Source: Undibacterium paludis
GTDB taxonomy: Bacteria > Pseudomonadota > Gammaproteobacteria > Burkholderiales > Burkholderiaceae_D
Length of the DNA: 64,000 bases
Assembly (NCBI RefSeq): GCF_022568815.1
Contig: NZ_JAKZHX010000002.1
Span: 372,001-436,000 of the forward strand
Reading direction: 5' to 3'
Shown: in pieces, positions 53,367 to 62,382 of the stretch
Numbering within the stretch: position 1 is the stretch's first letter
How the letters are laid out: each line of letters starts with the position of its first letter
Position numbers and translations under genes: made by a program
The notes under the pieces: model-generated
The model's database searches: none
Told to the model about the DNA's origin: nothing
What the model saw: the letters and a program-made list of their open reading frames with translations, nothing else

Positions 53367-56339
53367 ATGAGCAGCGTACATGAAACCGCCTATCCCCGTC
53401 TGAAGCTTGAGTTCACAGAACAAGAGCTGATTGCCATTTACACGCCAACACCCACCGAACTCAAATTTGTTGCTGCTAGATACCGCCAAATTTCTCAACA
53501 AACTCTGCTTTTGCTGCAATTAAAACTCCTGCAGAGGTTAGGTTATTTTGTAGCGTTAAGCAGTGTCCCCGCAGCGATCATTGAGCACATCTGCAGCCGG
53601 GCACAAGTACGAAAACCATCCAAAGATGCCTTGGCCAAGTATGACAAATCTGGTACCAAGCACCGCCAACAGACAATTTTGCGGGAATTCGTTGGTATTC
53701 AGGAAATGACGGATGCCACTGAAAAGTGGCTGGCAGAACAGGCTCTCCAGGCTGCGCAGACCAAACAGGAGTTACCTGACATTATCAATGTTCTTATTGA
53801 AGAACTAATACAGCGCCGCTTTGAATTGCCCGGATTTACATATCTGTTTAGACTGGCACGAAATGCCAGGGTAACAATCAATGACCGCATTTACAAAACC
53901 GTCGCGGGCACATTGTCCGAATCAATTACGACAAGGATTGATGGCCTGCTGAAATCGGTTGCTGGCAGAAGTGCCTGGGACAGTCTGAAACGGGAGCCTA
54001 AACAACCCAATGTCCGGGAAGTTACAGATTTCTTGCAGCATATTGATGGCATGACCAAATTGGCGAGCGATCTGCCAGACACTGGACATATAGCTGCCAC
54101 CAAGCGCGAGCAACTTGTTCTTGAAGCGCGTGCCCTTGATATGGCAGAAATGCGCGCATTAAAACCCTTGAAGCGCTACACCCTGGCAGTGCTCTTGATT
54201 CAGACCCAGCTACAAAATGCGATGGACGATGTCGCTGAAATTTTTATCAAGACCATTCGAAACTTGCATAATGTGGCAGAAGAGCGGCTACGCCAATATC
54301 ACCTCCAGCATGCCGATCAGGTTGAGCGTTTGATAGGTCAATTTCGAGAAGTGTTGACCGTTTTCAGTGAAGACGGGCCAAGCGAACAGCGTGTTGCACG
54401 CGTCGAAAGTTCGCTTGACGGAGATCTGGCAAGCTGGATAAGAGAATGCGATGAGCATATGGCGTATGCGGGAAACAATTATTTTCCGTTCATGCTGGCA
54501 ATCTATACCGGAAAACGAAGCCTGTTGTTCAAATGCCTGGAAGCATTGACGCTACGCTCAAGCTCACAAGACGAGAGCTTGCTGGCAATGATTGCACTGA
54601 CACAAAAATGCCGATCCAGCCATAAAGAGCATCTGTCTATCGCTGAGAGCCAGATCGATATGCTGGCATTGGACTGGATGCCAGAGAAGTGGCGAACTCT
54701 GGTGTTCGGTAAGAGGCTCAGTGCACCACCTACCCATTACCACCGGAAATACTTCGAACTGGCGGTATTTTCTGCGGTCATGGATGAATTGAAGTCAGGT
54801 GATTTGTTTGTCGAGCATAGTGGTGACTACGATGATTACCGCAATCACCTGGTTTCCTGGGAGGAATATGAGCGAGAAGTGCACGCCTATAGCGAAATGG
54901 TGGGCCTTCCGGTAGAACCCCAGGAGTTTGTAGCGCAATTGCGAACGCAGATGCAGGCACTGACAAAACAAGTCGATGAACGTTTTCCTGAGAATGGGCA
55001 TGTTGATATTGATGAGACAGGGTTAGTCATACGCCGAGGTGAGCGACAAAAGCCACCAGCTGAACTAGCAATTGTGGACGAGGCCATCCGGACACAAATG
55101 AGCGACGCCAGCATTTTGGATGTGTTAACCGAAACAGAGAAATGGCTGGATTTGCATCGCTTGTTCGGCCCACTATCTGGATTCGAATCGAAGGTTGATG
55201 ATCCCCGTAAACGATTCATCACAACCTTATTCTGCTACGGCTGTAACCTGGGACCGACTCAAACTGCAAGATCAGTCAAAGGACTAAGCCGGAAGCAGGT
55301 CGCCTGGTTGAATCTGAAGCATGTCACCGAACAGCGCCTGGATAAAGCGATCACCAAGGTTATCAACGCCTACAACCGTTTTGCTTTACCAAGATATTGG
55401 GGCAGTGGGAAAAGCGCATCTGCTGACGGCACCAAGTGGAATATGTACGAGCAGAATCTGCTGTCGGAATACCATATCCGCTACGGTGGGTATGGAGGTA
55501 TTGGCTATTACCATGTGTCCGACACATATATCGCGTTGTTCAGTCATTTCATTCCATGTGGCGTCTACGAAGCAGTCTATATTCTAGATGGTCTGCTTAA
55601 AAATCAATCCGATATACAGCCAGACACTCTGCATGGAGATACTCAGGCGCAAAGTACACCGGTTTTTGGGTTAGCGCATTTGCTTGGCATTAACCTTATG
55701 CCGCGTATTCGCAATATCAAAGACTTGACATTCTATAGGGCAGATAAGGGGGATCACTACGAACACATTGACAGTTTGTTTCGAGGATCGATTGACTGGG
55801 ATCTGATTGCTAGGCATTTGAAGGATATGCTGCGCGTCGTTATCTCCATCAAAACAGGTAAAATTGCACCATCGACAATTCTGCGTCGCCTGGGTACCGC
55901 TAGCCGTAAAAACAGACTTTACTATGCATTCAGGGAGTTGGGCAGGGTAGTTCGCACCCAGTTTCTATTGAAGTACATCAACGATGCTGAACTCAGGAAA
56001 ACGATCCATGCTGCAACTAACAAGAGTGAGGAATTTAACGACTTTGTGAAATGGTTGTTCTTTGGTGGAGATGGGATCATTGCGGAAAATATCAAACATG
56101 AGCAACGCAAGGTCGTAAAATACAACCAGCTAGTGGCCAACATGGTCATCTTGCATAACGTCCATGGAATGTCACGCATTCTAAAAAATCTTCAGACAAA
56201 AGGATATGTACTCACAGAGGAAATTCTTCGGGGGACGGCGCCATACAGGCGTGAGCATATCAACCGGTTTGGAGAGTATCCACTGGATCTCGACCGGGAA
56301 GTGGAGCCTATAAACTATAAGATCGATTTTTCCTTATAA
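53367..56339 (+). CDS. tnpA: Tn3-family transposase TnpA
   Basis: A 990-residue replicative DDE transposase, full length for the family. The N-terminal domain (FTEQELIAIYTPTPTELKFV ... LLLLQLKLLQRLGYF) binds inverted repeats. The catalytic core has the first Asp in SADGTKWNMYEQ, the second Asp in LHGDTQAQSTPVFGLAHLLG, and a Glu in TNKSEEFNDFVKWLF. Conserved TQTARSVKGLSR and GYYHVSDTYIALF lie near the first Asp. The stop is 13 bp from the right inverted repeat. It appears intact, so the element may still move. Confidence 0.95.
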   Translation: MSSVHETAYPRLKLEFTEQELIAIYTPTPTELKFVAARYRQISQQTLLLLQLKLLQRLGYFVALSSVPAAIIEHICSRAQVRKPSKDALAKYDKSGTKHRQQTILREFVGIQEMTDATEKWLAEQALQAAQTKQELPDIINVLIEELIQRRFELPGFTYLFRLARNARVTINDRIYKTVAGTLSESITTRIDGLLKSVAGRSAWDSLKREPKQPNVREVTDFLQHIDGMTKLASDLPDTGHIAATKREQLVLEARALDMAEMRALKPLKRYTLAVLLIQTQLQNAMDDVAEIFIKTIRNLHNVAEERLRQYHLQHADQVERLIGQFREVLTVFSEDGPSEQRVARVESSLDGDLASWIRECDEHMAYAGNNYFPFMLAIYTGKRSLLFKCLEALTLRSSSQDESLLAMIALTQKCRSSHKEHLSIAESQIDMLALDWMPEKWRTLVFGKRLSAPPTHYHRKYFELAVFSAVMDELKSGDLFVEHSGDYDDYRNHLVSWEEYEREVHAYSEMVGLPVEPQEFVAQLRTQMQALTKQVDERFPENGHVDIDETGLVIRRGERQKPPAELAIVDEAIRTQMSDASILDVLTETEKWLDLHRLFGPLSGFESKVDDPRKRFITTLFCYGCNLGPTQTARSVKGLSRKQVAWLNLKHVTEQRLDKAITKVINAYNRFALPRYWGSGKSASADGTKWNMYEQNLLSEYHIRYGGYGGIGYYHVSDTYIALFSHFIPCGVYEAVYILDGLLKNQSDIQPDTLHGDTQAQSTPVFGLAHLLGINLMPRIRNIKDLTFYRADKGDHYEHIDSLFRGSIDWDLIARHLKDMLRVVISIKTGKIAPSTILRRLGTASRKNRLYYAFRELGRVVRTQFLLKYINDAELRKTIHAATNKSEEFNDFVKWLFFGGDGIIAENIKHEQRKVVKYNQLVANMVILHNVHGMSRILKNLQTKGYVLTEEILRGTAPYRREHINRFGEYPLDLDREVEPINYKIDFSL

Positions 56340-56352
56340 ATCATCATCTTAC

Positions 56353-56390
56353 GTATGTTTTGGCGAAAAAAAACGTAATCCCGGCCGCCC
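56353..56390 (-). repeat. Terminal inverted repeat, right (IRR)
   Basis: Read from outside in, it begins GGGCGGCCGGGATTACG, then eight T and CGCCAAAA, matching the left end at 31 of 36 positions. It lies 13 bp past the tnpA stop. Confidence 0.88.
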
Positions 56391-56401
56391 CTCTCAAGGA
56401 G
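56391..56401. repeat. Target direct repeat, right copy (11 bp)
   Basis: CTCTCAAGGAG, identical to 12669-12679, immediately outside the right inverted repeat. Confidence 0.8.
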
Positions 56402-56568
56402 ATTAATTCTTCAATTTTGCCTGGCGCCTCAAGTGCTTTTTGCTTGCTTTCCTTTTTTAGCCCCTGGCTTTTCAGCGTACCTGTAGGCTTGCTTGCTGGA
56501 CGGACTTTTTTTACCATCTGCGTGCGCATCAGAGCGACTATTTGGCTTACGCTATTTATCCCTGACAT
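56391..56568 (-). pseudogene. Transposon-interrupted 135-codon gene, N-terminal part
   Basis: It starts at ATG 56568 with AAGGAAG upstream: MSGINSVSQIVALMRTQMVK, then a Lys/Ser-rich stretch and KIEELISLR. The frame then runs into the inverted repeat and ends at 56344. With the piece at 12439-12679 it forms one 135-residue protein: a short helical start, a basic linker, and an acidic helical end. It follows fliA by about 40 bp, so it was probably a flagellar-operon gene of unknown role. Confidence 0.85.
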
Positions 56569-56608
56569 TGGTCTTCCTTTGTTTTGAAGGCTATTGGTGC
56601 CTGCATTA

Positions 56609-57361
56609 TCAGAATATTGCATCGCAAGATTCTGATGACCCAAGAGCCTGATGCAGCAAGCTCAGCGCATTTTTATGTAATTGCGCAATCCTGCCTTTAC
56701 TCAACTGTAAAGTATCTGCAATGGTATTGAAAGGCAGGTGGTTCAGATAGTGAGATTTTATGATGATCCTTTCTTTGTGTGGCAGGCGATTAACCAGATA
56801 TCTCACTTTTTCACGCAATTGTTTTAACTCCAGGCCTGCATAAACACTATCCTCTGAAATGGCATCTTCATGATGATAGGTAACGGGGTTTTCCAGGATG
56901 TAGCCAAACGCAAAACTGATGGCAATCTCTGCCAATTGCTGGAAGGTATCGACTTCGGGTTCTGACAGAACAGCCTTTATAGACAGATTACGTTCTTCCC
57001 TGAGTTGCCTGCGAGTTGAGATTTGCTCGCGCTTTTCGCTCATGTGCTCCAGGCCGTTTAATACCGATCCTTTAATGCGGTGTGCCGCGAAAGTGGAAAA
57101 CTGTATTTGCCTTGTATGATCGAAATGATCCACCGCTTGTATAAGCCCCAAACTGGCAAACTGCATGTATTCTTCGAACTCCAGGTCGCTATCAATGCGT
57201 TTTGCGAACAGCTTGGCCGCCAGCATGCGTGCGAATGGCAAATAGCTTTCAATTAATTGTTGACGTGCCAACTCATCCCCAAGCCGCAAGTTTTTCCACA
57301 AACTCAATTCAGCTGATTGCAGGGCCAGGTCATCCGGTAGCAATGCGTCTGTTTTTGGCAC
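56609..57361 (-). CDS. fliA: Flagellar sigma factor FliA-like (sigma-28 group)
   Basis: A 250-residue sigma-70 family protein. Region 2 includes LIESYLPFARMLAAKLF, FEEYMQFASLGLIQAVDHFD and FSTFAAHRIKGSVLNGL. Region 3 follows, and region 4 is LPHKERIIIKSHYLNHLPFNTIADTLQLSKGRIAQLHKNAL. The start appears to be GTG at 57361, 12 bp after fliP. In its usual role it directs late flagellar gene transcription. Its place at the end of an export-apparatus operon is unusual and suggests a self-contained flagellar system. Confidence 0.85.
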   Translation of the reverse strand: MPKTDALLPDDLALQSAELSLWKNLRLGDELARQQLIESYLPFARMLAAKLFAKRIDSDLEFEEYMQFASLGLIQAVDHFDHTRQIQFSTFAAHRIKGSVLNGLEHMSEKREQISTRRQLREERNLSIKAVLSEPEVDTFQQLAEIAISFAFGYILENPVTYHHEDAISEDSVYAGLELKQLREKVRYLVNRLPHKERIIIKSHYLNHLPFNTIADTLQLSKGRIAQLHKNALSLLHQALGSSESCDAIF

Positions 57362-57373
57362 GTTACTTGCAAA

Positions 57374-58150
57374 CTATTGGAAAGTACCTAGTAAGGCACG
57401 TGTCACGATATTCCAGCCGTCAATCAATACAAACATAAGTATCTTCAAAGGCAGTGAGATAGAAACGGGAGGCACCATCATCATGCCCAGTGACATGAGA
57501 ATGGTTGAGACGATCAAGTCAATCAATACAAACGGAAGGAAGATGACAAACCCTATCTGAAAAGCCGAACGCAATTCAGATAACATGAATGCCGGTATCA
57601 ATTGAACGGTTGAAATATCATCGATGGTTTTTGGTTCCGGGCTCTTGGCAATTTCTACCATCAGTTGAAGATCCTGTTCCCTGGTTTGACGTACCATGAA
57701 TTCTCGAATTGGCTTTAATCCATTCTCAAATGCTGGTCCGGCAGCCATCTTTCCGTCCATAAAGGGTTGAAAAGCAGTTTGATTGACCTGAGTCAGCACT
57801 GGTGACATCGTAAACAAAGTCAGGAATAAGGCCAGACTGATGAGCACTGTATTTGGAGGTGTTTCCGGCATCCCAATAGCGTGCCGCAGCATGGAAAGCA
57901 CGACAATGATACGGATGAATGATGTGACAGATACCAGCAAAGCAGGTGCCAGGCTCAATAAAGTCAAACCCAACAACACTTTGAGGGCTGCTGATACCTG
58001 AGTCGTTTGTGCGACATCATTGGTAATCTGCACGCCTATACCAGGCATGGAAAGCACGTCTCCATTAGCGGCCAGGCATTGCGATGCCGAGAACAAAGCC
58101 AGCAGGATTAAAAGCACTTTCAGAAAACCTGTGCGCCCGAAATTATGCAT
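57374..58150 (-). CDS. fliP: Flagellar export gate protein FliP
   Basis: About 258 residues from the ATG at 58150, overlapping fliO by 8 bp. It has a signal peptide (LKVLLILLALFSASQCLAA). The FliP signature segments are SLAPALLVSVTSFIRIIVVLSMLRHAIGMPETPPN, TMSPVLTQVN and SAFQIGFVIFLPFVLIDLIVSTILMSLGMMMVPP. Forms the core of the export gate with FliQ and FliR, which are not in this window. Confidence 0.95.
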   Translation of the reverse strand: MHNFGRTGFLKVLLILLALFSASQCLAANGDVLSMPGIGVQITNDVAQTTQVSAALKVLLGLTLLSLAPALLVSVTSFIRIIVVLSMLRHAIGMPETPPNTVLISLALFLTLFTMSPVLTQVNQTAFQPFMDGKMAAGPAFENGLKPIREFMVRQTREQDLQLMVEIAKSPEPKTIDDISTVQLIPAFMLSELRSAFQIGFVIFLPFVLIDLIVSTILMSLGMMMVPPVSISLPLKILMFVLIDGWNIVTRALLGTFQ

Positions 58151-58571
58151 CTTTTGTCGCACTTTCTTCTTTCAACAACAAAGGGCTGCTCATCATCAAC
58201 TGCACGCCTTGCGAACTTTCAGCAATAAGTAATTCTTGCCCATTATATTCAACAACGTAAAGCATGCTTGTTTTGCCCAGACGCGTTGCTTCCACCGTTC
58301 TGAGGCGGCGGGAGCTTTTGCCGGAAGCGCCAAGTTTGTCACGGTATCTCTTGAGCGCGAACACAATGCCATAGGCGGCGCAAGAGGCAAGCAGCAATGC
58401 TGCGATGCTTTGATACGCCATGGACTCACTCCCTTGCCTGTCTTGCTTGAAAGGGATGGGCGCATGAGGCATGGAAGCTGATGCCTGAGCAAAAATTTCA
58501 CCCGCACTTAAAAAAAACAAAGATGTCAGGCAAAACTTCAAACACCAGCGGTGTAGCTGCTTGTGAAACAT
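58143..58571 (-). CDS. fliO: Flagellar export protein FliO-like
   Basis: A 142-residue protein with an N-terminal signal-like segment, one membrane helix (SIAALLLASCAAYGIVFAL) and a basic C-terminal domain (RLRTVEATRLGKTSMLYVVEYNGQELLIAESSQGVQLM), the FliO pattern. It assists assembly of the FliP ring. The start overlaps the stop of fliN. Confidence 0.82.
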   Translation of the reverse strand: MFHKQLHRWCLKFCLTSLFFLSAGEIFAQASASMPHAPIPFKQDRQGSESMAYQSIAALLLASCAAYGIVFALKRYRDKLGASGKSSRRLRTVEATRLGKTSMLYVVEYNGQELLIAESSQGVQLMMSSPLLLKEESATKDA

Positions 58572-58885
58572 CAGTTTTTTTCCACCTGTGGCAACTCAGA
58601 GATTTGCACGCCGAAATTATCATCCACGGCGACTAAAATCCCTCGGGCAACAACATTGCCCTCCAGTAGGACATCAACAGGCGTATCCACGGCAGTATTC
58701 AATTTCAGAATATGATTTTCACGCATATTCATCAGATCACCAATACTGACTTCTGTTTCGCCGACTCTGATCGAGAGCTTGACCTTCACGCCCTGCACCA
58801 CGCCCAGATTGCCATTCAATAAGGATTGACCAGGCTCATGTGTGCTTAATTCAGATAGCTCGATGGCATGTGTGGATGAATTCAT
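58571..58885 (-). CDS. fliN: Flagellar motor switch protein FliN
   Basis: A 104-residue protein whose C-terminal SpoA domain reads NLGVVQGVKVKLSIRVGETEVSIGDLMNMRENHILKLNTAVDTPVDVLLEGNVVARGILVAVDDNFGVQISEL. AGGAAATAAA precedes the ATG. Part of the C-ring that sets rotation direction and recruits FliH/FliI. Confidence 0.92.
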   Translation of the reverse strand: MNSSTHAIELSELSTHEPGQSLLNGNLGVVQGVKVKLSIRVGETEVSIGDLMNMRENHILKLNTAVDTPVDVLLEGNVVARGILVAVDDNFGVQISELPQVEKN

Positions 58886-58951
58886 TTTATTTCCTGTTTA
58901 CTCTTACATTGCTGAACGCGGTATTTGTTAAAACTCAAATTCCAGCAAGAT

Positions 58952-59746
58952 CTAATTGGACTTTACAAGCTCTATCGCGAGTGCACCTGAACAACTTCCC
59001 AGATGGGCATTGCATACAGCAACATTATCGTCAGTCAACACTCTTAAAGTATGATCCAGCTTGTTGGGCAACTTCAAAACATCGCCGATTGCCAGTGTAG
59101 CGAGATACCCCAATGTCAGCTCTGCATCACTGACTTCAACATGCAGGCTAACCGGGGTATTTTTTAGTGCCGCCTTCAAGGGCATCAACCCAGGTTTGGG
59201 GCTCGCTGGCAGCGGTTTTCTCCAATGCGAGACTGCCGCAGCGGGTAACAAGATACGCAAGGTATGATGACCAACACTGAGTTCACAAACAAGCGCGCCG
59301 GAACCAGGCCTGAACAAGTGAGCCGGGGGAGGGAAAATTGCTGTCTCTGGTAAAACTTCAAGCTGGCAAATACTGCCAATAACAGCATTAATCAATTCGT
59401 CCAGAGACTCTGTAAGTACCTTGCCGGCAAGAGCAGAATGCCTCCCTTTTTCTGTAGTTGCATCGGCATTACTTAATCCAAATATGGATTGTTCCAGTTC
59501 TTTTTTTAATGCGTCAGGTATGTGGAACCACGCCGTACTACCATTCTGCAAATGTCGCTGATTGCTACTATCAGACAAATCAGATAAGAAAAATTCTGCC
59601 ATGGCCGGCGTCGCAGGAGCACAAACCTGAGCCCCCTCCAAATCAATTTTCCAGGATGCTGCCCATTTCGCATAGCAGTCTCCAGCTTGCCTGGAAATCG
59701 CTTTGGCAATACTATTTTTCAGCAACAAATACGGAGATACGTTCAC
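58952..59746 (-). CDS. fliM: Short FliM-like motor switch/SpoA protein
   Basis: A 264-residue protein placed where fliM would be. The C-terminal SpoA domain (about 195-264) reads LHVEVSDAELTLGYLATLAIGDVLKLPNKLDHTLRVLTDDNVAVCNAHLG. The centre is weakly like the FliM middle domain. FliM is normally about 330 residues with an N-terminal CheY-binding peptide; neither that peptide nor the canonical GGxG region is visible. It may be a divergent FliM unable to bind CheY, or a SctQ-like protein. Confidence 0.7.
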   Translation of the reverse strand: MNVSPYLLLKNSIAKAISRQAGDCYAKWAASWKIDLEGAQVCAPATPAMAEFFLSDLSDSSNQRHLQNGSTAWFHIPDALKKELEQSIFGLSNADATTEKGRHSALAGKVLTESLDELINAVIGSICQLEVLPETAIFPPPAHLFRPGSGALVCELSVGHHTLRILLPAAAVSHWRKPLPASPKPGLMPLKAALKNTPVSLHVEVSDAELTLGYLATLAIGDVLKLPNKLDHTLRVLTDDNVAVCNAHLGSCSGALAIELVKSN

Positions 59747-59754
59747 TATCTCAC

Positions 59755-60927
59755 TCAGCCTTTCATATGCAATAAGGTGTCAAGCATTTGATTGGCAGTA
59801 CTGATCAGCTCAGAGGATGCCTGATAGCCGCGTTGAGTAATAATAATGGCGCTGAATTCTTTGGACAAATCCACATTGGAACCTTCAAGCGCACCGCCAT
59901 CGATGGTACTCAGATTGCTACTCGCGACGCCGAGGGTAACGTCTTGCTGGCGCGTACTCTTGAATTTATTTCCGCTGATGGCAACCAGATGATCCGTTGA
60001 ACTGAAATTGGCAAGTGCCAGTGTCTGGTTCTTGGATGTTTGTCCATTGGTATAGCTGACAACCAGCTTACCTTCTCCATCAAAACTGGTCTTGGACATA
60101 TCACCCTGAGCGTATCCATCAATATTGGAAACGGCCAGCGTTGACGCACCAGTTGCAGCACTGGTTGTATTCGCGTCCAGCGTCAAAGTAAGTGGCATCG
60201 CAGCGACACCGGCTGGTGAGTAGGTAAATGACAGTGAATTATGTGCGGAGTCCAGTGCACCACTCACAAATTTGATTTCACCTATAGTTACCGTGTCATT
60301 GCCATCCTTGATCGTCACCAACCAACTACCAGGGCTTACTGCATTATTATTTTTAAAATTAACGGCCAGCGTATGTGAACCACCAACTGCATCAATGACG
60401 ATTACGCCGCCGACCGCTTTGTCAGTGTCAGCCGTTGATAAACGGCCGGATAATTGTATGGCTTTGGATGCGGACGCCGGATTGGTTTTCAAACCATCCA
60501 AGCTGATATCTTGCAAGACACCCTGATTTGACAGTGCCTGCACGTGATTACCGTCGGCATCCACCAGAAAACCTTTGCTGTCAAATTTAAACGATCCATC
60601 GCGTGTATAAAATGTCTGTCCTTTACTATCGCGCAAGACAAAAAAACCGTTACCGTCAACAGCTACGTCCAGATCATTTCCCGTCTGATTTATTTGCCCC
60701 TGAGCAAAATTAACGACGCTGGGCAATGTGGCCAGGCCCGCTCCTGATGATGCGCCCTGATGACCGCCACTGGCGCTATCGCCTTCATGCGAAAAAAAAC
60801 TGCTGAATTTCGCATTCGAACCTTTGAAGCCTGGGGTGTTCAGGTTGGCAACGTTATTACTGATAGTCTGCAACTCTTTGGAAAAACCAGTCAATCCAGT
60901 CGTCGCGATTTTTATTGAGGTCAGCAT
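59755..60927 (-). CDS. flgE: Flagellar hook protein FlgE
   Basis: A 390-residue axial protein. The N-terminal rod motif reads TGLTGFSKELQTISNNVANLNTPGFKGSNAKFSSFF. The FlgE centre has GNDLDVAVDGNGFFVLRDSKGQTFYTRDGSFKFDSKGFLVDADG. The C-terminal motif is LEGSNVDLSKEFSAIIITQRGYQASSELISTANQMLDTLLHM. Polymerises into the hook. It lies between flgD and the fliM-like gene. Confidence 0.95.
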   Translation of the reverse strand: MLTSIKIATTGLTGFSKELQTISNNVANLNTPGFKGSNAKFSSFFSHEGDSASGGHQGASSGAGLATLPSVVNFAQGQINQTGNDLDVAVDGNGFFVLRDSKGQTFYTRDGSFKFDSKGFLVDADGNHVQALSNQGVLQDISLDGLKTNPASASKAIQLSGRLSTADTDKAVGGVIVIDAVGGSHTLAVNFKNNNAVSPGSWLVTIKDGNDTVTIGEIKFVSGALDSAHNSLSFTYSPAGVAAMPLTLTLDANTTSAATGASTLAVSNIDGYAQGDMSKTSFDGEGKLVVSYTNGQTSKNQTLALANFSSTDHLVAISGNKFKSTRQQDVTLGVASSNLSTIDGGALEGSNVDLSKEFSAIIITQRGYQASSELISTANQMLDTLLHMKG

Positions 60928-60950
60928 AGTATTTCCTTACCTGGATCGCG

Positions 60951-61352
60951 TTAGCGAATATCAAAAACTTGTTTGAGGGCGACGCCAGAAATATCCTGGC
61001 CAGTCGTCGGATGAATGGTCAATACCGGTGAATTTCCACTGACTGAGATATCAGTCACCGTGCCAGTTGCGGTACCACCACCATTAACAACACTCACAAC
61101 ATGACCAAGCAAACCAACTGATTGCACCGCTGTTTGCACAGCCAACAACTGGTTGACGCTGGCGGTCAGTTCCTGCGTCTGTGCCAATTGGGAAAATTGC
61201 GCAAGTTGAGCAACGAATGCGGTATTGTCCATAGGTTTCAATGGGTCTTGTGCATTCAGTTGCGTCAACAGAATTTTTAAAAAATCCTGCTGATTAATAT
61301 GAGCCTGACCACTGGTCGCAGAACTGACTGGACTTACACTGTTGAGTGCCAT
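60951..61352 (-). CDS. flgD: Short FlgD hook-capping protein
   Basis: A 133-residue protein with the FlgD N-terminal region (QQDFLKILLTQLNAQDPLKPMDNTAFVAQLAQFSQLAQTQELTASVNQLL) and a short beta-rich tail. Usual FlgD proteins are about 220-230 residues with Ig-like and Tudor-like domains, mostly missing here. Short FlgD forms exist in Firmicutes and related gene orders. Needed for hook assembly. It starts 1 bp after fliK. Confidence 0.88.
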   Translation of the reverse strand: MALNSVSPVSSATSGQAHINQQDFLKILLTQLNAQDPLKPMDNTAFVAQLAQFSQLAQTQELTASVNQLLAVQTAVQSVGLLGHVVSVVNGGGTATGTVTDISVSGNSPVLTIHPTTGQDISGVALKQVFDIR

Positions 61353-61353
61353 A

Positions 61354-62382
61354 TTAGCGGCCTTTCTTTACATAACTGAGCGGAATATTGCGAGCACTTG
61401 CATCATCTGAAAGCAGTACGGCTTCGTCACCTTGAAATAACCTTACTTCACTATCTTCATCAGTGTTTTCATATTTAAAAACAAGCTTGCCGTTAATCGT
61501 AGCGCCATTCAAACGCAAGCCTGACTCTGTCATTTCCCTGGTTAATTGTCTGATCAGTTGAGGTGTCTGCTCAGCATTGATTTCCTGGTCCCTGATCCAG
61601 ACATTGACGTTCTGATCTTCGGTAGTGATATGCATCATGCGTTTTTGCCAAATCTGCTTATCGAACTCTCGCTCCCCTACCGCAGCTTTCGCCTCGTCAG
61701 CAGGTTCCTGGCCCTCAGCATGAACTTCGCTTTGATCCTGGGTTTGGCCTGGCAAGGTATTGCGGGACAAGCCTGCTGCACGCGGAGAAGCTGTCAGCGA
61801 CTGGGAAATTTCCATGGAACTATTTTTATTAACTGACACTTCGCCTGTGATTTTCTGAGTAAAAATAACACCCGATGTGAAAGGCAGCGTCGATCCAGCA
61901 CTCGCATTCGCTTTCACATCAGGCGCTATTGCTTCCATGCCTGCACTTTGTTTTTCAAGCTGTGCTTGTTGCTCACCTGCTGTCCTTGTTTGCGAGAGTT
62001 CTGGAGCATTTGCGCTGTCTGAAACTGTTTGTGCTACTGTAGCAATATTATCCGTGCTGATGACATGATTTTCGACACTGGCGACTTTTTTTGCCGCAGG
62101 AGAAACAGGATAAACACTTCTTTTTACCGTAGCTTGCTTTTCGCGTGATGTGGCGCTTTCCGGTAAATTATCCTGAGAAGGTATAGCGGATTTGACAGCA
62201 GATTTTTGCGTCTGGATTGCAGTTGCGTTAAAACTGCCATGCAGGTTTGCATCTTTCATCATGGACAGTTCCATTTGCCGCATCCAGTTCTCATGCTGGC
62301 TGCTCATGTCACTCTTCCCATTCTGCGCTTCACGTGTTGCGGCATCAGGATGCAATTGCATGAATGAACTAATTTTTGTCAT
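61354..62382 (-). CDS. fliK: FliK-like hook-length control protein
   Basis: About 342 residues from the ATG at 62382, overlapping fliJ (ATGA). The first ~230 residues are low-complexity, rich in Ser, Ala, Gln and Thr, as in FliK rulers. The C-terminal ~100 residues (WQKRMMHITTEDQNVNVWIRDQEI ... LTREMTESGLRLNGATINGKLVF) form a compact domain that recalls, but does not clearly match, the FliK substrate-switch domain. The assignment rests mainly on position between fliJ and flgD. Confidence 0.65.
   Translation of the reverse strand: MTKISSFMQLHPDAATREAQNGKSDMSSQHENWMRQMELSMMKDANLHGSFNATAIQTQKSAVKSAIPSQDNLPESATSREKQATVKRSVYPVSPAAKKVASVENHVISTDNIATVAQTVSDSANAPELSQTRTAGEQQAQLEKQSAGMEAIAPDVKANASAGSTLPFTSGVIFTQKITGEVSVNKNSSMEISQSLTASPRAAGLSRNTLPGQTQDQSEVHAEGQEPADEAKAAVGEREFDKQIWQKRMMHITTEDQNVNVWIRDQEINAEQTPQLIRQLTREMTESGLRLNGATINGKLVFKYENTDEDSEVRLFQGDEAVLLSDDASARNIPLSYVKKGR

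Larger units (their letters stand above)
12680..56390 (+). mobile_element. 43.7-kb Tn3-family transposon (TnpA plus TnpS/TnpT resolution) carrying metal-resistance cargo
   Basis: The boundaries are set by related inverted repeats (31 of 36 positions match), an 11-bp flanking direct repeat and an interrupted host gene. The transposition gene tnpA lies against the right end. The divergent tnpT/tnpS pair and their putative resolution region lie about 0.3-2.5 kb from the left end, the same separation as in Tn4651-type transposons. Everything between is cargo. It includes a cadA-type ATPase, czcICBA, a PII-like gene, czcD, merR/pbrT/pbrBC, copper oxidase/cupredoxin/CusF, a copper ATPase and cusCBA, plus two flgB genes and several unknowns. 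All transposition genes appear intact. Confidence 0.88.
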
